64,000 nt of DNA from Atherix ibis (taxonomy: Eukaryota > Arthropoda > Insecta > Diptera > Athericidae), in contig OY282608.1 of NCBI GenBank assembly GCA_958298945.1, forward strand, positions 78,292,806 through 78,356,805, given 5' to 3'. The notes below the pieces were generated by a model that was not told the origin of the DNA, searched no databases, and was given only the letters and a program-made list of their open reading frames with translations. Positions 33,671-45,122 of this stretch are shown here, one piece after another (positions within the stretch are counted from its first letter, which is position 1; each line of letters opens with the position of its first letter). The translations under genes and the position numbers were made by a program.

Positions 33671-36533
33671 CGTTAATTTGTTTGTTGGTTTGTTGGTTTG
33701 TTTGTTTGTTGGTTTGTTCGTTTGTTGGCTTGTTGGTTTGTTGCTTTGTTGGCTTGTTGCTTTGTTGGTTTGTTGGTCTGGTGGTTTGTTGGTTTGTTGG
33801 TTTGTTAGTTCGTTGGTTTGTTGGTTTGTTGGTTTGTTGGTTTGTTGGTTTGTTGGTTTGGTGGTTTGTTGGTTTGTTGGTTTTTGGGTTTGTTGGTTTG
33901 TTGGTTTGTTGGTTTGTTGGTTTGTTGGTTTGTTGGTTTGTTAGTTTGTTTGTTTGTTCGTTTGTTGGTTTTTTGGTTTGTTAGTTTGTTGGTTTGTTGG
34001 TTTGATGGTTAGTTGGTGTGTTGGTTTGTTGGTTTGTTGGGTTGTTGGCTTGTTGGCTTGTTGGTTTGTCCGTTTGTTGGGTTGTTGATTTGTTGTCTTG
34101 TTGGCTTGTTGGTGTGTTGGTTTGTTGGCTTATTGGTTTGTTGGTTTGTTTGTTTGTTCGTTTGTTGGTTTGTTGGTTTGTTGGTTTGTTCGTTTGTTGA
34201 TTTGATGGTTTGTTGGTTTGTTGGTTTTTTGGTTTGTTGGTTTGTTGGTTTGTTCGTTTGTTGATTTGATGGTTTGTTGGTTTGTTTGTTTTTTGGTTTG
34301 TTGGTTTGTTGATTTGTTGGTTTGTTGGTTTGCTGGTTTGTTGGTTTGTTGGTTTGTTGGTTTGTTAGTTTGTTGGTTTGTAGGTTTGTTGGTTTATTAG
34401 TTTGTTGGTTTGTTGGTTTGTTGGTTTGTTGGTTTGTTGGTTTCTTCGTTTGTTGGTTTGTTGGTTTGTTGGTTTGTTGGTTTGTTGGCTTATTGGCTTG
34501 TTGGTTTGTTGGTTTGTTGGTTTGTTGGTTTGTTGGTTTGTTGGTTTGTTGGTTTGTTGGTTTATTTGTTCGTTGGTTTGTTGGCTTGTTGGTTTGTTGG
34601 GTTGTTTTTTTGTTGGCTTGTTGGGTTGTTGGTTTGTTGGTTTGTTTGTTTGTTGGCTTGTTCGTTTGTTGGTTTGTTGTTTGTTGGCTTGTTGGTTTGT
34701 TTGTTTGTTGGTTTGTCGGTTAGTTGGTTTGTTGGTTTGTTGGTTTGTTGGTTTGTTGGTTTGTTGGTTTGTCGGTTTGTTAGTTTGTTGGTTTGTTCGT
34801 TTGTTGGTTTGTTGGTTTGTTGGTTTGTTGGTATTTTGGTTTGTCGGTTTGTTGGTTTGTTGGTTTGTTGGGTTGTTGGTTTATTGGTTTGTTGGTTTGT
34901 TGGTTTTTCGGTTTGTTGGTTTGTTGGTTTTTTGGTTTGTTGGCTTGTTGGTTTGTTGGTTTGTTGGTTTGCTGGTTTGTTCGTTTGGTGGTTTTTTGGT
35001 TTGTTGGTTTGTTGGTTTGTTGGTTTGTTGGTTTGTTCGTTATTGGCTTGTTGGTTTATTGGCGTATTGGCTTGTTGGTTCGTTGGTTTGTTTGTTTGTT
35101 GGTTTATTGGTTTTTTGGTTTGTTGGTTTGTTGGTTTGTTGGTTTGTTGGTTTGTTGGTTTGTTGGTTTGTTGGTTTGTTGGTTTGTTGGTTTGTTGGTT
35201 TGTTGGTCTGTTTTTTTGTTGGTTTGTTGGTTTGCTGGTTTGTTGGTTTGTTCTTTTGTTGGCTTGTGGGTTTGTTGGGTTGTTGGCTTGTTGGTTTGTT
35301 GGTTTGCTGGTTTGTTGGGTTGTTGGTTTGTTGGTTTGTCGGCTTGTTGGCTTGTTGGCTTGTTGGTTTGTTGGTTTGTTAGCTTGTTGGTTTGTTGGTT
35401 TGTTGGTTTGTTGGTTTGTTGGTTTGGTGGTTTGTTGGTTTGTTGGTTTGTTGGTTTTTTGGTTTGTTGGCTTGTTGGTTTGTGGATTTGTTGGTTTGTT
35501 GGTTTGTTGGTTTGATGGTTTGTTAGTTTGTTGGTTTGTTCGTTTGTTGGTTTGTTGGTTTGTTGGCTTGTTGGTTTGTTGGTTTGTTGGTTTGTTGGTT
35601 TATTTGTTTGTTGGTTTGTTGGCTTGTTGGATTGTTGGTTTGTTGGCTTGTTGGTTTGTTGGATAATTTGTTTGTTGGTTTGTTGGTTTGTTGGTTTGTT
35701 TGTTTGTTGGTTTGTTCGTTTGTTGGCTTGTTGGTTCGTTGCTTTGTTGGCTTGTTCGTTTGTTGGTTTGTTGGTCTGGTGGTTTGTTGGTTCGTTGGTT
35801 TGTTAGTTCGTTGGTTTGTTGGTTTGTTGGTTTGTTGGTCTGTTGGTTTGTTGGTTTTTTGGTTTGTTGGTTTGTTGGTTTGTTGGTTTGTTGGTTTTCT
35901 GATTTGTTAGTTTGTTTGTTTGTTCGTTTGTTGGTTTTTTGGTTCGTTGGTTTGTTGGTTTGTTGGTTTGTTGGTTTGTTGGTTTGTTGGTTTGTTGGTT
36001 TGTTGGTTTGTTGGTATGTTGGTTTGTTGGCTTGTTGGCTTGCTGGTTTGTCCGTTTGTTGGCTTGTTGATTTGTTGTCTTGTTGGCTTGTTGGTGTGTT
36101 GGTTTGTTGGCTTATTGGTTTGTTGGTTTATTTGTTTGGTCGTTTGCTGGTTTGTTGGTTTGTTGGTTTGTTGGTTCGTTCGTTTGTTGATTTGATGGTT
36201 TGTTATTTTGTTGGTTTTTTGGTTTGTTGGTTTGTTGATTTGTTGGTTTGTTGGTTTGCTGGTTTGTTGGTTTGTTGGTTTGTTGGTTTGTAGGTTTGTT
36301 GGTTTGTTGGTTTGTTCGTTTGTTGGTTTGTTGGTTTTGTTCGTTTGTTGGTTTGCTGGTTTGTTTGTTTGTTGGCTTGTTGGTTTGTTGATTTGTTTGT
36401 TTGTTCATTTGTTGGCTTGTTGGTTTGTTGGTTTGTTGGCTTGTTGGTTTGTTGGTTTGTTGGTTTGTCGGTTTATTTGTTTGTTGGTTTGTTGGCTTTT
36501 TGGCTTGTTGGTTTGTTGGCTTGTTGGTTTGTT
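33671..36533 (+). repeat. Dialect II unit U3 (2863 bp)
   Basis: It starts at CGTTAATTTG, a G-to-C variant of the anchor that is shared with the next unit (36534). Landmarks recur in U4 at +2862 or +2854. It is shorter than U2 because the array jumps near 36375 from the nine-base-word motif (36333) directly into the block that precedes the anchor. Confidence 0.86.
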
Positions 36534-38514
36534 CGTTAATTTGTTTGTTGGTTTGTTGGTTTGTTTGTTTGTTGGTTTGTTCGTTTGTTGGCTTGTTGGT
36601 TTGTTGCTTTGTTGGCTTGTTGCTTTGTTGGTTTGTTGGTCTGGTGGTTTGTTGGTTTGTTGGTTTGTTAGTTCGTTGGTTTGTTGGTTTGTTGGTTTGT
36701 TGGTTTGTTGGTTTGTTGGTTTGGTGGTTTGTTGGTTTGTTGGTTTTTTGGTTTGTTGGTTTGTTGGTTTGTTGGTTTGTTGGTTTGTTGGTTTGTTGGT
36801 TTGTTAGTTTGTTTGTTTGTTCGTTTGTTGGTTTTTTGGTTTGTGAGTTTGTTGGTTTGTTGGTTTGATGGTTAGTTGGTGTGTTGGTTTGTTGGTTTGT
36901 TGGTTTGTTGGCTTGTTGGCTTGTTGGTTTGTCCGTTTGTTGGGTTGTTGATTTGTTGTCTTGTTGGCTTGTTGGTGTGTTGGTTTGTTGGCTTATTGGT
37001 TTGTTGGTTTGTTTGTTTGTTCGTTTGTTGGTTTGTTGGTTTGTTGGTTTGTTCGTTTGTTGATTTGATGGTTTGTTGGTTTGTTGGTTTTTTTTTTGTT
37101 GGTTTGTTGGTTTGTTCGTTTGTTGATTTGATGGTTTGTTGGTTTGTTGGTTTTTTGGTTTGTTGGTTTGTTGATTTGTTGGTTTGTTGGTTTGCTGGTT
37201 TGTTGGTTTGTTGGTTTGTTGGTTTGTTAGTTTGTTGGTTTGTAGGTTTGTTGGTTTATTAGTTTGTTGGTTTGTTGGTTTGTTGGTTTGTTGGTTTGTT
37301 GGTTTCTTCGTTTGTTGGTTTGTTGGTTTGTTGGTTTGTTGGTTTGTTGGCTTATTGGCTTGTTGGTTTGTTGGTTTGTTGGTTTGTTGGTTTGTTGGTT
37401 TGTTGTTTTGTTGGTTTGTTGGTTTATTTGTTCGTTGGTTTGTTGGCTTGTTGGTTTGTTGGGTTGTTTTTTTGTTGGCTTGTTGGGTTGTTGGTTTGTT
37501 GGTTTGTTTGTTTGTTGGCTTGTTCGTTTGTTGGTTTGTTGTTTGTTGGCTTGTTGGTTTGTTGGTTTGTTGGTTTGTCGGTTAGTTGGTTTGTTGGTTT
37601 GTTGGTTTGTTGGTTTGTTGGTTTGTTGGTTTGTCGGTTTGTTAGTTTGTTGGTTTGTTCGTTTGTTGGTTTGTTGGTTTGTTGGTTTGTTGGTATTTTG
37701 GTTTGTCGGTTTGTTGGTTTGTTGGTTTGTTGGGTTGTTGGTTTATTGGTTTGTTGGTTTGTTGGTTTTTCGGTTTGTTGGTTTGTTGGTTTTTTGGTTT
37801 GTTGGCTTGTTGGTTTGTTGGTTTGTTGGTTTGCTGGTTTGTTCGTTTGGTGGTTTTTTGGTTTGTTGGTTTGTTGGTTTGTTGGTTTGTTGGTTTGTTC
37901 GTTATTGGCTTGTTGGTTTATTGGCGTATTGGCTTGTTGGTTCGTTGGTTTGTTTGTTTGTTGGTTTATTGGTTTTTTGGTTTGTTGGTTTGTTGGTTTG
38001 TTGGTTTGTTGGTTTGTTGGTTTGTTGGTTTGTTGGTTTGTTGGTTTGTTGGTTTGTTGGTCTGTTTTTTTGTTGGTTTGTTGGTTTGCTGGTTTGTTGG
38101 TTTGTTCTTTTGTTGGCTTGTGGGTTTGTTGGGTTGTTGGCTTGTTGGTTTGTTGGTTTGCTGGTTTGTTGGGTTGTTGGTTTGTTGGTTTGTCGGCTTG
38201 TTGGCTTGTTGGCTTGTTGGTTTGTTGGTTTGTTAGCTTGTTGGTTTGTTGGTTTGTTGTTTTGTTGGTTTGTTGGTTTGGTGGTTTGTTGGTTTGTTGG
38301 TTTGTTGGTTTTTTGGTTTGTTGGCTTGTTGGTTTGTGGATTTGTTGGTTTGTTGGTTTGTTGGTTTGATGGTTTGTTAGTTTGTTGGGTTGTTCGTTTG
38401 TTGGTTTGTTGGTTTGTTGGCTTGTTGGTTTGTTGGTTTGTTGGTTTGTTGGTTTATTTGTTTGTTGGTTTGTTGGCTTGTTGGATTGTTGGTTTGTTGG
38501 CTTGTTGGTTTGTT
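36534..38514 (+). repeat. Dialect II unit U4, left part
   Basis: It matches U3 closely at offsets 2862-2854, including GTTGTTTGTTGGC (a 7-bp word, near 34678 and 37540). It carries a ten-T run at 37088. At its right end the anchor changes to the GGATAATT word at 38515. Confidence 0.84.
37088..37097 (+). other. Run of ten T, longest homopolymer noticed
   Basis: The usual GGTTTTTTGG word is altered here into an uninterrupted T10 followed by GTTGG. Corresponding sites in other units keep six T and the GG pair. It may be a true slippage or deletion event or a consensus error in a homopolymer. Confidence 0.8.
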
Positions 38515-39185
38515 GGATAATTTGTTTGTTGGTTTGTTGGTTTGTTGGTTTGTTTGTTTGTTGGTTTGTTCGTTTGTTGGCTTGTTGGTTCGTTGCTTTG
38601 TTGGCTTGTTCGTTTGTTGGTTTGTTGGTCTGGTGGTTTGTTGGTTCGTTGGTTTGTTAGTTCGTTGGTTTGTTGGTTTGTTGGTTTGTTGGTCTGTTGG
38701 TTTGTTGGTTTTTTGGTTTGTTGGTTTGTTGGTTTGTTGGTTTGTTGGTTTTCTGATTTGTTAGTTTGTTTGTTTGTTCGTTTGTTGGTTTTTTGGTTTG
38801 TTGGTTTGTTGGTTTGTTGGTTTGTTCGTTTGTTCGTTTGTTGGGTTGTTGGTTTGTTGGCTTGTTGGCTTGTTGGTTTGTTGGTTTGTTGATTTGTTGG
38901 TTTGTTCGTTATTGGCTTGTTGGTTTGTTGGCTTGTTGGCTTGTTGGCTTGTTTGTTTGTTGGCTTGTTGGTTTGTGCGTTTGTTGGTTTGTTGGCTTGT
39001 TGGTTTGTGGATTTGTTGGTTTGTTGGTTTGTTGGTTTGATGGTTTGTTAGTTTGTTGGGTTGTTCGTTTGTTGGTTTGTTGGTTTGTTGGCTTGTTGGT
39101 TTGTTGGTTTGTTGGTTTGTTGGTTTATTTGTTTGTTGGTTTGTTGGCTTGTTGGATTGTTGGTTTGTTGGCTTGTTGGTTTGTT
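38515..39185 (+). repeat. 671-bp tandem duplication, copy 1 (unit V1)
   Basis: GGATAATT at 38515 and 39186 gives a 671-bp step. Frames from 38382, 38390 and 38542 recur at 39053, 39061 and 39213, with 124 identical residues in one of them. The right part of this copy (about 38825-38990) is replaced by a dialect III segment. Confidence 0.87.
38825..38990 (+). repeat. Dialect III island inside dialect II
   Basis: This stretch carries CGTTTGTTCGTTTGTTGGG, then TTCGTTATTGGC at 38905, then GTGCGTTTG at 38975. The same order occurs at 46441-46606 with a constant offset of 7616 (46521 and 46591). Neighbouring dialect II units have nothing similar at this place. The pattern fits gene conversion or a short template switch; direction unknown. 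Confidence 0.8.
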
Positions 39186-42100
39186 GGATAATTTGTTTGT
39201 TGGTTTGTTGGTTTGTTGGTTTGTTTGTTTGTTGGTTTGTTCGTTTGTTGGCTTGTTGGTTCGTTGCTTTGTTGGCTTGTTCGTTTGTTGGTTTGTTGGT
39301 CTGGTGGTTTGTTGGTTCGTTGGTTTGTTAGTTCGTTGGTTTGTTGGTTTGTTGGTTTGTTGGTCTGTTGGTTTGTTGGTTTTTTGGTTTGTTGGTTTGT
39401 TGGTTTGTTGGTTTGTTGGTTTTCTGATTTGTTAGTTTGTTTGTTTGTTCGTTTGTTGGTTTTTTGGTTCGTTGGTTTGTTGGTTTGTTGGTTTGTTGGT
39501 TTGTTGGTTTGTTGGTTTGTTGGTTTGTTGGTATGTTGGTTTGTTGGCTTGTTGGCTTGCTGGTTTGTCCGTTTGTTGGCTTGTTGATTTGTTGTCTTGT
39601 TGGCTTGTTGGTGTGTTGGTTTGTTGGCTTATTGGTTTGTTGGTTTATTTGTTTGGTCGTTTGCTGGTTTGTTGGTTTGTTGGTTTGTTGGTTTGTTCGT
39701 TTGTTGATTTGATGGTTTGTTATTTTGTTGGTTTTTTGGTTTGTTGGTTTGTTGATTTGTTGGTTTGTTGGTTTGCTGGTTTGTTGGTTTGTTGGTTTGT
39801 TGGTTTGTAGGTTTGTTGGTTTGTTGGTTTGTTCGTTTGTTGGTTTGTTGGTTTTGTTCGTTTGTTGGTTTGCTGGTTTGTTTGTTTGTTGGTTTGTTAG
39901 TTTGTTGGTTTGTTGGTTTGTTGGTTTGTTGCTTTCTTCTTTTGTTGGTTTGTTGGTTTGTTGGTTTGTTGGTTTGTTGGTTTGTTGGTTTGTTGGTTTG
40001 TTGGCTTATTGGCTTGTTGGTTTGTTGGCTTGTTGGTTTGTTGGTTTGTTGGTTTGTTGGTTTGTTGGTTTGTTCGTTTGTTGGTTTGTTGGTTTTGTTC
40101 GTTTGTTGGTTTGCTGGTTTGTTTGTTTGTTGGTTTGTTAGTTTGTTGGTTTGTTGGTTTGTTGGTTTGTTGGTTTCTTCGTTTGTTGGTTTGTTGGTTT
40201 GTTGGTTTGTTGGTTTGTTGGTTTGTTGGTTTGTTGGTTTGTTGGTTTGTTGGTTTGTTGGTTTGTTGGTTTGTTGGTTTGTTGACTTATTGGCTTGTTG
40301 GTTTGTTGGTTTGTTGGTTTGTTGGTTTGTTGGTTTGTTGGTTTATTTGTTCGTTGGTTTGTTGGCTTGTTGGTTTGTTGGGTTGTGTTTTTGTTGGGTT
40401 GTTGGGTTGTTGGTTTGTTGGTTTGTTTGTTTGTTGGCTTGTTCGTTTGTTGGTTTCTTGGTTTGTTGGCTTGTTGGTTTGTTGGTTTGTTGGTTTGTCG
40501 GTTTGTTGGTTTGTTGGTTTGTTGGTTTGTTGGTTTGTTGGTTTGTTGGTTTGTCGGTTTGTTAGTTTGTTGGTTTGTTCGTTTGTTGGTTTGTTGGTTT
40601 GTTGGTTTGTTGGTATTTTGGTTTGTCGGTTTGTTGGTTTGTTGGTTTGTTGGGTTGTTGGTTTATTGGTTTGTTGGTTTGTTGGTTTTTCGGTTTGTTG
40701 GTTTGTTGGTTTTTTGGTTTGTTGGCTTGTTGGTTTGTTGGTTTGTTGGTTTGCTGGTTTGTTCGTTTGGTGGTTTTTTGGTTTGTTGGTATGTTGGTTT
40801 GTTGGTTTGTTCGTTATTGGCTTGTTGGTTTATTGGCTTGTTGGCTTGTGGGTTCGTTGGTTTGTTTGTTTGTATGTTTATTGGTTTGTTGGTTTGTTGG
40901 TTTGTTGGTTTGTTGGTTTGTTGGTCTGTTTTTTTGTTGGTTTGTTGGTTTGCTGGTTTGTTGGTTTGTTCTTTTGTTGGCTTGTGGGTTTGTTGGGTTA
41001 TTGGCTTGTTGGTTTGTTGGTTTGTTGGTTTGTTGGTTTGTTGGTTTCTTCGTTTGTTGGTTTGTTGGTTTGTTGGTTTGTTGGTTTGTTGGCTTATTGG
41101 CTTGTTGGTTTGTTGGTTTGTTGGTTTGTTGGTTTGTTGGTTTGTTGTTTTGTTGGTTTGTTGGTTTATTTGTTCGTTGGTTTGTTGGCTTGTTGGTTTG
41201 TTGGGTTGTTTTTTTGTTGGCTTGTTGGGTTGTTGGTTTGTTGGTTTGTTTGTTTGTTGGCTTGTTCGTTTGTTGGTTTGTTGTTTGTTGGCTTGTTGGT
41301 TTGTTGGTTTGTTGGTTTGTCGGTTAGTTGGTTTGGTGGTTTGTTGGTTTGTTGGTTTGTTGGTTTGTTGGTTTGTCGGTTTGTTAGTTTGTTGGTTTGT
41401 TCGTTTGTTGGTTTGTTGGTTTGTTGGTTTGTTGGTATTTTGGTTTGTCGGTTTGTTGGTTTGTTGGTTTGTTGGGTTGTTGGTTTATTGGTTTGTTGGT
41501 TTGTTGGTCTTTCGGTTTTTTGGTTTGTTGGTTTTTTGGTTTGTTGGCTTGTTGGTTTGTTGGTTTGTTGGTTTGCTGGTTTGTTCGTTTGGTGGTTTTT
41601 TGGTTTGTTGGTTTGTTGGTTTGTTGGTTTGTTGGTTTGTTCGTTATTGGCTTGTTGGTTTATTGGCGTATTGGCTTGTTGGTTCGTTGGTTTGTTTGTT
41701 TGTTGGTTTATTGGTTTTTTGGTTTGTTGGTTTGTTGGTTTGTTGGTTTGTTGGTTTGTTGGTTTGTTGGTTTGTTGGTTTGTTGGTTTGTTGGTTTGTT
41801 GGTCTGTTTTTTTGTTGGTTTGTTGGTTTGCTGGTTTGTTGGTTTGTTCTTTTGTTGGCTTGTGGGTTTGTTGGGTTGTTGGCTTGTTGGTTTGTTGGTT
41901 TGCTGGTTTGTTAGGTTGTTGGTTTGTTGGTTTGTCGGCTTGTTGGCTTGTTGGCTTGTTGGTTTGTTGGTTTGTTAGCTTGTTGGTTTGTTGGTTTGTT
42001 GGTTTGTTGGTTTGTTGGTTTGGTGGTTTGTTGGTTTGTTGGTTTGTTGGTTTTTTGGTTTGTTGGCTTGTTGGTTTGTGGATTTGTTGGTTTGTTGGTT

Positions 42101-42256
42101 TGTTGGTTTGATGGTTTGTTAGTTTGTTGGTTTGTTCGTTTGTTGGTTTGTTGGTTTGTTGGCTTGTTGGTTTGTTGGTTTGTTGGTTTGTTGGTTTATT
42201 TGTTTGTTGGTTTGTTGGCTTGTTGGATTGTTGGTTTGTTGGCTTGTTGGTTTGTT
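39186..42256 (+). repeat. Unit V2 (3071 bp) anchored by GGATAATT
   Basis: It runs between GGATAATT at 39186 and 42257. Its left two thirds recur in V3 (39725 to 42804 at +3079, 40575 to 43598 at +3023). Its right third (about 41000-42256) is instead a copy of 37258-38514 at offset 3742, for example GGTTTCTTCG at 37301 and 41043. The unit is therefore a hybrid of two older blocks. Confidence 0.83.
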
Positions 42257-44401
42257 GGATAATTTGTTTGTTGGTTTGTTGGTTTGTTGGTTTGTTTGTT
42301 TGTTGGTTTGTTCGTTTGTTGGCTTGTTGGTTCGTTGCTTTGTTGGCTTGTTCGTTTGTTGGTTTGTTGGTCTGGTGGTTTGTTGGTTCGTTGGTTTGTT
42401 AGTTCGTTGGTTTGTTGGTTTGTTGGTTTGTTGGTCTGTTGGTTTGTTGGTTTTTTGGTTTGTTGGTTTGTTGGTTTGTTGGTTTGTTGGTTTTCTGATT
42501 TGTTAGTTTGTTTGTTTGTTCGTTTGTTGGTTTTTTGGTTCGTTGGTTTGTTGGTTTGTTGGTTTGTTGGTTTGTTGGTTTGTTGGTTTGTTGGTTTGTT
42601 GGTTTGTTGGTTTGTTGGTATGTTGGTTTGTTGGCTTGTTGGCTTGCTGTTTTGTCCGTTTGTTGGCTTGTTGATTTGTTGTCTTGTTGGCTTGTTGGTG
42701 TGTTGGTTTGTTGGCTTATTGGTTTATTTGTTTGGTCGTTTGCTGGTTTGTTGGTTTGTTGGTTTGTTGGTTTGTTCGTTTGTTGATTTGATGGTTTGTT
42801 ATTTTGTTGGTTTTTTGGTTTGTTGGTTTGTTGATTTGTTGGTTTGTTGGTTTGCTGGTTTGTTGGTTTGTTGGTTTGTTGGTTTGTAGGTTTGTTGGTT
42901 TGTTGGTTTGTTCGTTTGTTGGTTTGTTGGTTTTGTTCGTTTGTTGGTTTGCTGGTTTGTTTGTTTGTTGGTTTGTTAGTTTGTTGGTTTGTTGGTTTGT
43001 TGGTTTGTTGGTTTGTTGCTTTCTTCTTTTGTTGGTTTGTTGGTTTGTTGGTTTGTTGGTTTGTTGGTTTGTTGGTTTGTTGGTTTGTTGGTTTGTTGGC
43101 TTATTGGCTTGTTGGTTTGTTGGCTTGTTGGTTTGTTGGTTTGTTGGTTTGTTGGTTTGTTGGTTTGTTCGTTTGTTGGTTTGTTGGTTTTGTTCGTTTG
43201 TTGGTTTGCTGGTTTGTTTGTTTGTTGGTTTGTTAGTTTGTTGGTTTGTTGGTTTGTTGGTTTGTTGGTTTCTTCGTTTGTTGGTTTGTTGGTTTGTTGG
43301 TTTGTTGGTTTGTTGGTTTGTTGGTTTGTTGGTCTGTTGGTTTGTTGGTTTGTTGGTTTGTTGGTTTATTTGTTCGTTGGTTTGTTGGCTTGTTGGTTTG
43401 TTGGGTTGTGTTTTTGTTGGGTTGTTGGGTTGTTGGTTTGTTGGTTTGTTTGTTTGTTGGCTTGTTCGTTTGTTGGTTTCTTGGTTTGTTGGCTTGTTGG
43501 TTTGTTGGTTTGTTGGTTTGTCGGTTTGTTGGTTTGTTGGTTTGTTGGTTTGTTGGTTTGTTGGTTTGTTGGTTTGTCGGTTTGTTAGTTTGTTGGTTTG
43601 TTCGTTTGTTGGTTTGTTGGTTTGTTGGTTTGTTGGTATTTTGGTTTGTCGGTTTGTTGGTTTGTTGGTTTGTTGGGTTGTTGGTTTATTGGTTTGTTGG
43701 TTTGTTGGTTTTTCGGTTTGTTGGTTTGTTGGTTTTTTGGTTTGTTGGCTTGTTGGTTTGTTGGTTTGTTGGTTTGCTGGTTTGTTCGTTTGGTGGTTTT
43801 TTGGTTTGTTGGTATGTTGGTTTGTTGGTTTGTTCGTTATTGGCTTGTTGGTTTATTGGCTTGTTGGCTTGTTGGTTCGTTGGTTTGTTTGTTTGTATGT
43901 TTATTGGTTTGTTGGTTTGTTGGTTTGTTGGTTTGTTGGTTTGTTGGTCTGTTTTTTTGTTGGTTTGTTGGTTTGCTGGTTTGTTGGTTTGTTCTTTTGT
44001 TGGCTTGTGGGTTTGTTGGGTTATTGGCTTGTTGGTTTGTTGGTTTGTTGGTTTGTTGGTTTGTTGGTTTGTTAGCTTGTTGGTTTGTTGGTTTATTGGT
44101 TTGTTGGTTTGTTGGTTTGTTGGTTTGTTGTTTTGTTGGTTTGTTGGTTTGTTGGTTTGTTGGTTTGTTGGTTTGTTGGTTTTTTGGTTTGTTGCCTTGT
44201 TGGTTTGTGGATTTGTTGGTTTGTTGGTTTGTTGGTTTGATGGTTTGTTAGTTTGTTGGTTTGTTCGTTTGTTGGTTTGTTGGTTTGTTGGCTTGTTGGT
44301 TTGTTGGTTTGTTGGTTTGTTGGTTTGTTGGTTTGTTGGTTTATTTGTTTGTTGGTTTGTTGGCTTGTTGGATTGTTGGTTTGTTGGCTTGTTGGTTTGT
44401 T
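42257..44401 (+). repeat. Unit V3 (2145 bp)
   Basis: It matches V2 until about 44050 at offsets 3071, 3079 and 3023, including the variant GGGTTGTGTTTTTG at 40380 and 43404, which replaces the more common seven-T run. It then passes directly to the next GGATAATT block without the 37258-type segment that V2 carries. Confidence 0.82.
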
Positions 44402-45122
44402 GGATAATTTGTTTGTTGGTTTGTTGGTTTGTTGGCTTGTTGGCTTGTTGGTTTGTCCGTTTGTTGGCTTGTTGATTTGTTGTCTTGTTGGCTTGTTGGT
44501 GTGTTGGTTTGTTGGTTTATTGGTTTGTTGGTTTATTTGTTTGGTCGTTTGTTGGTTTGTTGGTTTGTTGGTTTGTTCGTTTGTTGATTTGATGGTTTGT
44601 TATTTTGTTGGTTTTTTGGTTTGTTGATTTGTTGATTTGTTGGTTTGTTGGTTTGCTGGTTTGTTGGTTTGTTGGTTTGTTGGTTTGTAGGTTTGTTGGT
44701 TTGTTGGTTTGTTCGTTTGTTGGTTTGTTGGTTTTATTCGTTTGTTGGTTTGCTGGTTTGTTTGTTTGTTGGTTGGTTAGTTTGTTGGTTTGTTGGTTTG
44801 TTGGTTTGTTGGTTTGTTGGTTTGTTGGCTTGTTGGTTTGTTGGTTTGTTGGTTTGTTGGTTTGTTGGTTTGTTGGTTGGTTGGTTTGTTGGTTTGTTGG
44901 TTTTTTGGTTTGTTGGCTTGTTGGTTTGTGGATTTGTTGGTTTGTTGGTTTGTTGGTTTGATGGTTTGTTAGTTTGTTGGTTTGTTCGTTTGTTGGTTTG
45001 TTGGTTTGTTGGCTTGTTGGTTTGTTGGTTTGTTGGTTTGTTGGTTTGTTGGTTTGTTGGTTTATTTGTTTGTTGGTTTGTTGGCTTGTTGGATTGTTGG
45101 TTTGTTGGCTTGTTGGTTTGTT
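44402..45122 (+). repeat. 721-bp tandem duplication, copy 1 (unit V4)
   Basis: GGATAATT at 44402 and 45123 defines the 721-bp step; other landmarks (44605, 44645, 44790) recur at +729. It contains GGTTTTATTCG (44729), a variant of the nine-base word, where the next copy has GGTTTTGTTCG (45458). Confidence 0.87.
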
